From an uncultured Dysgonomonas sp. (lineage in GTDB: Bacteria > Bacteroidota > Bacteroidia > Bacteroidales > Dysgonomonadaceae): a DNA stretch of 20,730 bases. The notes beneath the pieces were generated by a model that worked only from the letters and a program-made list of their open reading frames with translations, searched no databases and was not told the DNA's origin. The translations under genes and the position numbers were made by a program. The number at the start of each line of letters is the position of its first letter. Position 1 is the first letter of the stretch. The stretch is from the NCBI GenBank assembly GCA_937995835.1, contig CALKIV010000054.1, positions 1-20,730 on the forward strand. The letters are read 5' to 3'. Below, in pieces: positions 1 through 6,421 of the stretch.

Positions 1-27
1 TTCTTTTATTAATGCCATTATATATAT

Positions 28-1437
28 TTACTTTAATATTCTACTTAAATAAAGCTCTAAGTTAGTCAAGTCTATTTTTTTAGCTAATATGCGCTTGTCC
101 TTGTCTAGAAAGTATAGACTTGGTGTGGCACTGACATCAAACTTTAGCCAATATTGCGAGCTAAAGCTAGGGTCGAAAAGGTTGTACCATCCTTCGCCTT
201 CCATTTCATGCTTGGTCATAAATTTTTTCCACGCTTCTATATCTGTTCCAGTGTTGACAGTAATCACCTTTAAACCTCTATCCGTATATTTAGGGAAAAA
301 GTTTTTTCTCAATTCTTCCATTTCATGATCGCAATGCGAACAGGTAGTGGAGTAGAAGTAGAGAAGGGTGAAGTCAGCTTCTACCTCGCTTGTGTGGATG
401 GAGTCTCCATCTATTGTTCTAAGCAATAGGTCTTGGGCAATCATTCCTAAACGATTTTGCTCAATAAGAGCATATTCAGCTAATAAGCTACTGTGTAAAG
501 TGCTGTCTATCCAACTGATGTCTTTGTCAAAAATATAATCTTCAGCTAGTCTAGCCCACACATTTTCCATACCCATCATGGGACTTGTGGCTGCTGAATT
601 GAATAAATTACTGAGCATTTGCTCAAAAGCTTCATTGTTGTTTTGAGATTTGGCAACAAGCTCACTTGTGGCTTGGGCGATGGAGTCTGGATGTTGAGAA
701 ACAATATTGTATAAGAAGTAATCCATCTGCCTAGAGAAGAATTCTGTATTCCAGAGCCTTTTGTCCTCAAAGTCTATGTTGTCGAAAAAGTGTTTTCGTA
801 GATATTGCCCGTTCTCTATCTGCTGTTGCTGTTCTTCGGGAAAAAGATGTGGAGGGTTAATCTCGTAGGCTGCTTTGATGAAGGAGGCGAACCAAGTGCC
901 CTTTTGAGCCTTTATGTGTTTGTTGAGCAGTTGATCTATCTTGTCCAATAGTTGGGCATATTGCTTCTTGGCTTCAGCTCTTTCTAGATCAGACGATTTC
1001 TCATTTTCCAGAATATTATATGATTTCTGAATTTGAGAGGCATATGGAGTATATTCCTTTATGTAATTCCAGTATAACTTGGTGTCATCGTTCCCCGAAA
1101 TCGTACTGTTGATTAAGTTTTTATTCAGATCTATTTTGATATCACTCTGCTGTTTATCTATCAATAGTTCTATTTTCTGATCAGGCTTAATCAATAGCAA
1201 ATATTGTCCAGGCTCTAAAGGCTCTGCCTTCGAAAAAGAGAATTTCCCCTCAGGAGACACCGTAGTGGAGTCTATGGAATAGGGATTGCTCTTCCAATAT
1301 CTTGCTAAATAAACGGTGCTCCCTTTGGCGAAAGGAGCACTAGCTTGTATATTGAATTTAGAATCTGTATTGTTGATGGCTGTGCCGTAAGTAGCACATA
1401 GGAATGAAAAAATAATAGTAATTATTTTATATCTCAT
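28..1437 (-). CDS. Secreted TlpA-like thioredoxin-fold protein
   Basis: This 469-residue protein probably acts as a thiol-disulfide oxidoreductase outside the cytoplasm. Residues 1-20 are a hydrophobic signal peptide. Residues about 28-110 resemble the beta-rich DUF4369-type N-terminal domain found in many Bacteroidota TlpA-like proteins. Residues 110-340 are mostly helical and charged, and I do not recognise them. The C-terminal thioredoxin fold starts near 345 and has the redox motif CSHC (Cys366, Cys369) after a beta strand (TLLYFYSTT), with the usual cis-proline in the ATPS stretch (Pro439). The start codon overlaps the end of the aminopeptidase gene by 11 bases, so the two are probably cotranscribed and translationally coupled. 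Such proteins often reduce or shuffle disulfides in envelope proteins, but the substrate is not visible here. The fold call is firm and the role is inferred. Confidence 0.85.
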   Translation of the reverse strand: MRYKIITIIFSFLCATYGTAINNTDSKFNIQASAPFAKGSTVYLARYWKSNPYSIDSTTVSPEGKFSFSKAEPLEPGQYLLLIKPDQKIELLIDKQQSDIKIDLNKNLINSTISGNDDTKLYWNYIKEYTPYASQIQKSYNILENEKSSDLERAEAKKQYAQLLDKIDQLLNKHIKAQKGTWFASFIKAAYEINPPHLFPEEQQQQIENGQYLRKHFFDNIDFEDKRLWNTEFFSRQMDYFLYNIVSQHPDSIAQATSELVAKSQNNNEAFEQMLSNLFNSAATSPMMGMENVWARLAEDYIFDKDISWIDSTLHSSLLAEYALIEQNRLGMIAQDLLLRTIDGDSIHTSEVEADFTLLYFYSTTCSHCDHEMEELRKNFFPKYTDRGLKVITVNTGTDIEAWKKFMTKHEMEGEGWYNLFDPSFSSQYWLKFDVSATPSLYFLDKDKRILAKKIDLTNLELYLSRILK

Positions 1438-3208
1438 TAGTTTTGCTCTTTAACCATTTATCTTCTTCTTCGCTTAGGAGTGGTGATAGTTTGCTGTATA
1501 CATCCTTGTGATATGCATTTACCCAATCTATTTCGGCCGATGTCAATAATGTTTTATTGATAGGAGTGGTGTCCCAAGGGCATAAGGTGATCGTTTCAAA
1601 TGAATAGAAATCTCCGAATTCGCCAGACATTTCATGTTGAGTGACAATCAAGTTTTCCAATCTAATGCCATATTGTCCATCACGATAGAGTCCCGGTTCG
1701 TTAGAAGTAACCATGCCTATTTGCAGTGTAGTTGGGTTTTCGTTCAATCTGATATTTTGCGGTCCTTCATGTACATTCAGGAAGTGCCCAATGCCGTGTC
1801 CTGTACCATGAAGGTAGTTTAGACCTCTATCCCAAAGAGCTTTACGTGCGAGAATGTCAAGCTGTGAACCTCTTGTGCCTTCAGGAAAGACGGCTGTTGC
1901 CAGATTTATGTGCCCTTTTAAGACTAAGGTGTAGTCATCCTTCATCTGTTGAGTCAGTTCTCCTACGGCTATCGTTCTGGTGATGTCAGTTGTTCCATCC
2001 ATATATTGGCCTCCAGAGTCAATCAATAATAGACCTTCGGGTTTGATGTATGCCGCAGTTTCTTCTTCTGCATGATAGTGCACGATGGCTCCATTGGCTC
2101 CGTAGCCAGCTATGGTGTCAAAGCTTTCGCCAACAAACATATCTTGCTCCGATCGGAATTCAATAAGTTTCCTAGCTACATCTGTTTCTTTTACTTTGCC
2201 ACTTTTTACATTAGCCTCTAGCCACATATAAAAGCGAACAAGTGCTACACCATCCTTTAGCATCGCGTTTCGGAATCCTTCTAGCTCAGTTTCGTTCTTA
2301 CAAGCTTTCATCAAGTCGGCAGGTGATGGAATATCTATCACACTGTTGGCTTTGTCTATGGTGTTTAGCAGTTTCAATGTAACCTTACTGCTGTCAATGC
2401 AAATCGTTTCTTTCAGTTTTGCAACATAATCGAATACTTTATCATATTCGGCCAAAACAACATTTTGACTTTTTAGATAAGCAGCAGCCTCAGGTGTTAC
2501 TTTTTTAGGATTGATAAATAGAACACTCTCTTTCTTAGAAACATAAGCAAAGCATACTGCAACAGGATTGCACTTCACGTCATTGCCTCTCATGTTGTAG
2601 AGCCATGCAATGGTATCGAGTGTGCCAATTAGTAGAGAATCGGCACTTTCTTTTTTTAGTACCTCGTTGATTCTGTTTATCTTGCTTTTAGCAGATTCTC
2701 CAGTATATTCTTCAGGTAGAATAAATATTGGATTGGTAGGGATGTCAGGTCTGTCTTCCCATATATGTGCAAAAGGATCTTTGTCAATACTTAGTTTTAG
2801 TCCTTTTTTACTTAATTCTTTTTCAAGAGCTATCGCATCTTTTGCAGAGTATACTTGTGCATCAATGCCAACTGTTGCTCCTTCTTTCAGTTCTGTGCCA
2901 AGCCATTCAGTGATGGAAGGCGTTTTTGGTAGTCCTTCTTTGTAAAGGTCGATTGTAGTTCCTTCTAGTTGTGTTGTCGCCTGTAGGAAATAACGAGAGT
3001 CAGTCCACAGTCCACTTTTTTGTCTTGTAACAACCACAGTTCCGGCAGAACCGGTGAAATCGCTGATCCATTGCCTAGATTCCCAATGAGAAGCGGGATA
3101 TTCGCTAAGGTGAGCATCTGTGCTTGGAATGATGAATGCATCCAAATTGTTTTGCTCCATGAAGTTTTTTAAAGCAGTGATTCTTGATTTTATAGTGGTG
3201 TTGCTCAT
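1427..3208 (-). CDS. Xaa-Pro aminopeptidase (M24 family, aminopeptidase P)
   Basis: A 593-residue metallopeptidase that removes an N-terminal residue preceding proline, most likely in the cytoplasm because no signal peptide is seen. It has the long three-domain layout also known from eukaryotic cytosolic aminopeptidase P: a creatinase-like N-domain (about 1-150), a second such domain (about 160-300), the pita-bread catalytic domain (about 310-525) and a short C-terminal M24 extension. All five expected metal ligands are visible: Asp397 (IDSGG), Asp408 (GTTDIT), His471 (GTGHGIGH), Glu504 (SNEPGLY) and Glu518 (IRLEN). It sits 52 bases after the bactofilin gene and overlaps the next gene by 11 bases, which suggests a three-gene operon. 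The family is clear and the enzyme looks intact. Confidence 0.95.
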   Translation of the reverse strand: MSNTTIKSRITALKNFMEQNNLDAFIIPSTDAHLSEYPASHWESRQWISDFTGSAGTVVVTRQKSGLWTDSRYFLQATTQLEGTTIDLYKEGLPKTPSITEWLGTELKEGATVGIDAQVYSAKDAIALEKELSKKGLKLSIDKDPFAHIWEDRPDIPTNPIFILPEEYTGESAKSKINRINEVLKKESADSLLIGTLDTIAWLYNMRGNDVKCNPVAVCFAYVSKKESVLFINPKKVTPEAAAYLKSQNVVLAEYDKVFDYVAKLKETICIDSSKVTLKLLNTIDKANSVIDIPSPADLMKACKNETELEGFRNAMLKDGVALVRFYMWLEANVKSGKVKETDVARKLIEFRSEQDMFVGESFDTIAGYGANGAIVHYHAEEETAAYIKPEGLLLIDSGGQYMDGTTDITRTIAVGELTQQMKDDYTLVLKGHINLATAVFPEGTRGSQLDILARKALWDRGLNYLHGTGHGIGHFLNVHEGPQNIRLNENPTTLQIGMVTSNEPGLYRDGQYGIRLENLIVTQHEMSGEFGDFYSFETITLCPWDTTPINKTLLTSAEIDWVNAYHKDVYSKLSPLLSEEEDKWLKSKTNEI

Positions 3209-3260
3209 GATTTTTAGTCTCTTTAGCTTAAAGAAAAGTTTAAGTCAATTAATTTAATAT

Positions 3261-3623
3261 TTATTTTTCGGCACGGGTCAATGTTTGCATACTACATGCA
3301 CCCGTAAAGCTGGCTCCTGGTTCTATCTCTATCGTTTTGGTCTTAATGTCACCCACCAGTTGCGACATGTTTCTAAGCACAATGTTGTCAGAGCACGTAA
3401 TGTTGCCATTTATTTTGCCCATCAATTCCAGATTTGCGCAGTCGATATCCCCTGTTACGAGGCTTGAAGGTCCGATAATTATTTTTCCTTGGCAGTTAAT
3501 ACTGCCCTCTATCGTTCCGTCGATACGTAAATCTTCACCTGCTACAATCTGACCAGTCAATTTGGTGCCTGCAGCAATCACGTTGTGAGTCCCGGATGAA
3601 GACCCAGAGCCATTTTTCCCCAT
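3261..3623 (-). CDS. Bactofilin (polymer-forming cytoskeletal protein)
   Basis: This 120-residue protein belongs to the bactofilin family, whose members polymerise without nucleotide into filaments and help place cell-wall or envelope machinery. After a disordered Gly/Ser-rich start (1-13), residues about 14-113 show the regular short beta-strand repeats with Gly turns expected of a right-handed beta-helix, for example DLRIDGTIEGSI, LVTGDIDC and MGKINGNITC. The short C-terminal tail has no membrane segment. In many bacteria the neighbour is an M23 peptidase, but here the gene heads a minus-strand group with an aminopeptidase and a thioredoxin-like protein, so the context does not point to its partner. 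It is divergent from folB. Confidence 0.9.
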   Translation of the reverse strand: MGKNGSGSSSGTHNVIAAGTKLTGQIVAGEDLRIDGTIEGSINCQGKIIIGPSSLVTGDIDCANLELMGKINGNITCSDNIVLRNMSQLVGDIKTKTIEIEPGASFTGACSMQTLTRAEK

Positions 3624-3676
3624 GTTCTATTTATAAATAATGTAATGTATGTTAATAGACTTATTTAGTTAAATGG

Positions 3677-3684
3677 CAAATATA
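3677..3684 (-). promoter_or_regulatory. Candidate -7 box for bactofilin operon
   Basis: On the minus strand this reads TATATTTG, an exact match to the Bacteroidota -7 consensus TAnnTTTG, about 55 bases before the bactofilin start. I see no good TTG-type -33 element at the usual distance, so the assignment rests on the -7 box and its position in a divergent gap. Confidence 0.4.
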
Positions 3685-3695
3685 AATAAAAAACT

Positions 3696-3703
3696 TAGCT
3701 TTG
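3696..3703 (+). promoter_or_regulatory. Candidate -7 box for folB group
   Basis: TAGCTTTG matches TAnnTTTG exactly and lies 27 bases before the folB start codon. A -33 element is not convincing. It lies only 11 bases from the opposing box, so the two divergent promoters would have overlapping footprints. Confidence 0.42.
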
Positions 3704-3730
3704 TTCTATATATAATAGATATAAGTCTTT

Positions 3731-4084
3731 ATGAAAAGTTATATAATGTTAGAAAAAATACTCATGTATGCCCATCATGGAGTATTTCCACAGGAGACAA
3801 AGGTTGGTAATCTATTTAAAATAGATGTGAAATTGGCGGTGGATTTGGAAAAATCCAGTTTTTCGGATGAATTGACCGATACTGTAAGTTACGCTGATGT
3901 GTATAGTGTGATTAAGGAAGAAATGACGATCCCTTCCAAGCTTTTAGAGCATGTGGCAGGGCGCATTGTCAGAAGGCTGAAAAAGGAATACGCTGAAATA
4001 GAAAGTGTGGAGTTAAAGTTGTCGAAACAAAATCCGCCATTAGGAGGGCAAGTAGATGTTGCAAGTGTGATAATAATTGATTAG
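3731..4084 (+). CDS. folB: Dihydroneopterin aldolase
   Basis: This 117-residue enzyme of folate synthesis converts 7,8-dihydroneopterin to 6-hydroxymethyl-7,8-dihydropterin and glycolaldehyde in the cytoplasm. Length and motifs match the family: the N-terminal HHGVFPQE with Glu22, Tyr54 in VSYAD, Glu73 in LLEHVAGRI for pterin binding, and the C-terminal lysine Lys99 in KLSKQNPPLGG. These correspond to the key residues of the well-studied Staphylococcus enzyme. The RNA methyltransferase gene follows after 22 bases, so the two are probably cotranscribed. Nothing is missing. Confidence 0.95.
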   Translation: MKSYIMLEKILMYAHHGVFPQETKVGNLFKIDVKLAVDLEKSSFSDELTDTVSYADVYSVIKEEMTIPSKLLEHVAGRIVRRLKKEYAEIESVELKLSKQNPPLGGQVDVASVIIID

Positions 4085-4106
4085 ATTTATATTTGAAAAT
4101 TAATTG

Positions 4107-4637
4107 ATGCGAGTTAAAAAGATAACAGAGCTAAAGAGGTTGTCTGTAGAGGAATATAAAGAAACTGACAAGCTACCTCTTGTTGTGATATTGGATAATG
4201 TCAGAAGTCTGAATAATGTAGGAGCTATTTTTAGAAGTTCCGACGCTTTCAGGGTTTCTGCGATATATCTTTGTGGAATAACAGCCATCCCCCCACATGC
4301 AGATATTCATAAGACAGCTCTTGGGGCAGAGGATTCTGTGCCATGGAGATATTTTGAGAATACCTTGGATGCAGTAGAGGATTTGCGAGAAAGAGATTTT
4401 ACGATCTGCGCAGTGGAGCAAACTTTCGATAGCATTCTTCTTTCAGATTTTGAATGCAAGCCTAGCACTCGTTATGCCATAATTGTAGGCAATGAAGTGA
4501 AGGGGGTAGAGCAGAAGGTAGTAGATCAATGTCAATGCGCCATTGAAATTCCTCAAGAGGGCACGAAACATTCGTTGAATGTTTCGGTAGCCACCGGTGT
4601 TGTGCTCTGGGAATTCTTCAAACAATTAAATGCTTAA
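4107..4637 (+). CDS. TrmH/SpoU-family RNA 2'-O-methyltransferase
   Basis: A 176-residue SAM-dependent ribose methyltransferase of the SPOUT (trefoil-knot) class, acting on tRNA or rRNA. The three SpoU motifs are present: NVRSLNNVGAIFRSSDAF near residues 31-48 with the conserved Asn and Arg, IIVGNEVKGV near 125-134, and IPQEGTKHSLNVSVATGVVLWE near 148-169. The protein is short and has only the catalytic domain, without the N-terminal substrate-binding domain of rRNA enzymes such as RlmB, so a tRNA target is plausible but unproven. I chose the ATG at 4107. An in-frame TTG lies directly before it at 4104 and would add one residue. No Shine-Dalgarno site is seen, as is usual in this phylum. Confidence 0.88.
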   Translation: MRVKKITELKRLSVEEYKETDKLPLVVILDNVRSLNNVGAIFRSSDAFRVSAIYLCGITAIPPHADIHKTALGAEDSVPWRYFENTLDAVEDLRERDFTICAVEQTFDSILLSDFECKPSTRYAIIVGNEVKGVEQKVVDQCQCAIEIPQEGTKHSLNVSVATGVVLWEFFKQLNA

Positions 4638-4680
4638 AAAAAGAAACAAACTATAATCTAACCAATTTAATCGAAATATT

Positions 4681-6201
4681 ATGTTCTCAGAAATAGATAA
4701 GAAGCAATTAGAAGCTAAAGGAATAAGTGAGTCATCGCTAAAAGAACAGCTGGAACGCTTTAAGAAAGGATTCCCTTTTTTGAAGATCGAATCTGCTGCC
4801 ACAGCAGAAAAAGGGATTATGAGATGCGATGAAGGTGAAAAACAACACTATCAAGCTGTGTGGGAAAATTATCTGAAAGGAGATAAAAAGATTGTCAAAT
4901 TTGTTCCTGCATCGGGAGCAGCAAGTCGGATGTTCAAAGACTTATTTTCATTTTTGGACGCTTCTTATTCTGAGCCTACAACCCCTTTTGAGAAAGATTT
5001 CTTTCAAGGATTGGATAAATTTGCATTTTATGCATCCTTAGATGCTGTGTGCAAAAAGAATGAGGATAAAGATATAGCCCAACTTTTATCAGAAAAATCT
5101 TATAAGGCAATTGTGAAAAATCTATTGTCGAAAGAAGGCCTGAACTATGGCAACTTGCCAAAAGGATTGTTGGAGTTTCATAAATATTCAGACTCTACAC
5201 GTCGACCTATTGAAGAGCATTTGGTGGAAGGGGCATTATATGCTTCGAATGCAAGTGGAAAAGTGAATATTCATTTCACCGTGTCACCGGAAGATAGGGG
5301 TTCTTTCGAAAGTTTAGTTGCTAGCAAGTCTGGAGGATACGAAAAAGAATTTGGAGTGAAATTTGATGTGTCTTACAGTGAGCAAAAGTCGAGTACCGAT
5401 ACTGTGGCTGCTGACATGGATAATAATGCATTTAGAGATGTGTCCGGTGCAATGTTGTTTCGTCCGGGAGGTCATGGAGCATTGATCGAAAATCTGAATG
5501 ATGTAGTTAGCGATATCATATTTGTGAAAAATATTGATAATACAATTCCTGATAGGTTGAAAAAAGAAGAAACTTACTATAAGAAGGTGTTGGCTGGCGT
5601 GTTGGTTGAAAAACAAGCGAAAGCTTTTGAATACTTACGTTTATTAGATTCAGGAAACTATACGCATGAGCAATTGATAGAAATTCTTTATTTTTTGCAG
5701 AATGATTTGAATATAAAGAATCCTGAGACAAAATTGTTGGAGGATGCCGAACTGTCACTTTATTTGAAGAAAAAGCTCAATCGACCAATGCGTGTGTGTG
5801 GGATGGTGAAGAATGAAGGGGAGCCGGGTGGAGGTCCTTTTTTGACGGTGAATTCGGACGGAACGATCTCTCCTCAGATATTGGAGAGCTCTCAAATTGA
5901 TGAAAAAGACGAACAATCTAAGAATATAATTAAAGGTAGTACCCACTTTAACCCAGTAGACTTGGTGTGTGCGGTGAAGAATTATAAAGGAGAAAAATTT
6001 AATTTGCCAAAATATGTAGATGTTAATACGGGGTTTATCTCAATGAAGTCTAAAGATGGTAAGACGTTAAAGGCATTAGAACTTCCCGGGCTTTGGAATG
6101 GGGCGATGTCAGATTGGAACACGATCTTTGTAGAGGTGCCAGTGGCTACTTTTAATCCTGTAAAAACTGTTAATGATCTTTTGAGATCAAATCATTTGTA
6201 A
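4681..6201 (+). CDS. DUF4301 family protein, possible sugar-nucleotidyltransferase relative
   Basis: This 506-residue cytoplasmic protein looks like the DUF4301 family of Bacteroidota, whose function I do not know. Conserved-looking blocks are KFVPASGAASRMFK (about 73-86), HKYSDSTRRPIEEHLVEGAL (about 167-186), FRPGGHGALIENLNDV (260-275) followed by IIFVKNIDN, and EPGGGPFLTVNSDG in the C-terminal third. The first and third blocks recall the glycine-rich nucleotide loop and the GGHGAL segment of UDP-sugar pyrophosphorylases, so a nucleotidyltransferase fold is a reasonable inference, not a demonstrated one. There is no signal peptide or membrane segment. It follows the methyltransferase gene by 43 bases and is closed by a weak hairpin terminator, so it probably ends the folB transcript. 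Confidence 0.75.
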   Translation: MFSEIDKKQLEAKGISESSLKEQLERFKKGFPFLKIESAATAEKGIMRCDEGEKQHYQAVWENYLKGDKKIVKFVPASGAASRMFKDLFSFLDASYSEPTTPFEKDFFQGLDKFAFYASLDAVCKKNEDKDIAQLLSEKSYKAIVKNLLSKEGLNYGNLPKGLLEFHKYSDSTRRPIEEHLVEGALYASNASGKVNIHFTVSPEDRGSFESLVASKSGGYEKEFGVKFDVSYSEQKSSTDTVAADMDNNAFRDVSGAMLFRPGGHGALIENLNDVVSDIIFVKNIDNTIPDRLKKEETYYKKVLAGVLVEKQAKAFEYLRLLDSGNYTHEQLIEILYFLQNDLNIKNPETKLLEDAELSLYLKKKLNRPMRVCGMVKNEGEPGGGPFLTVNSDGTISPQILESSQIDEKDEQSKNIIKGSTHFNPVDLVCAVKNYKGEKFNLPKYVDVNTGFISMKSKDGKTLKALELPGLWNGAMSDWNTIFVEVPVATFNPVKTVNDLLRSNHL

Positions 6202-6205
6202 TTAT

Positions 6206-6229
6206 AATCAACTACGGTGTTGATTTTTT
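6206..6229 (+). terminator. Weak intrinsic terminator after DUF4301 gene
   Basis: A 7-bp stem (AATCAAC pairing with GTTGATT) with a 6-base loop (TACGGT) runs straight into a T tract, a few bases after the stop codon. The stem is AT-rich, so it is weak by itself, but its place between two transcription units supports it. Confidence 0.5.
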
Positions 6230-6266
6230 AGACAAAAAACTTTTTCATGTTCTTTTTTGTTGTATA

Positions 6267-6299
6267 TTTGTGTATTACGAAATAAAACACTTAACTTTG
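6267..6299 (+). promoter_or_regulatory. Bacteroidota-type promoter for the secreted-protein pair
   Basis: TTTG at 6267-6270 and TAACTTTG at 6292-6299 are 21 bases apart, matching the -33/-7 arrangement of the primary sigma factor of Bacteroidota. A second exact -7 match, TATATTTG at 6263-6270, overlaps the -33 element and might be an alternative start. From the downstream box the leader would be about 118 bases long. It contains mutually exclusive small inverted repeats: TGCAT/ATGCA at 6366-6384 and ACATATAT/ATATATGT at 6374-6402. Confidence 0.55.
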
Positions 6300-6421
6300 C
6301 AACACGTTTATCATGCTTTATGCTATGAAATGGGTTATTGATAAATGATAATAAAGGTGAAAAAATGCATTCTACATATATGCAATTGTCATAAATATAT
6401 GTAATGTAAAGGAAAATAAGC

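Noticed and set aside
4104..4106. TTG as start of the RNA methyltransferase gene
   Set aside because: An ATG follows immediately at 4107, adds no motif loss and is the commoner start codon.
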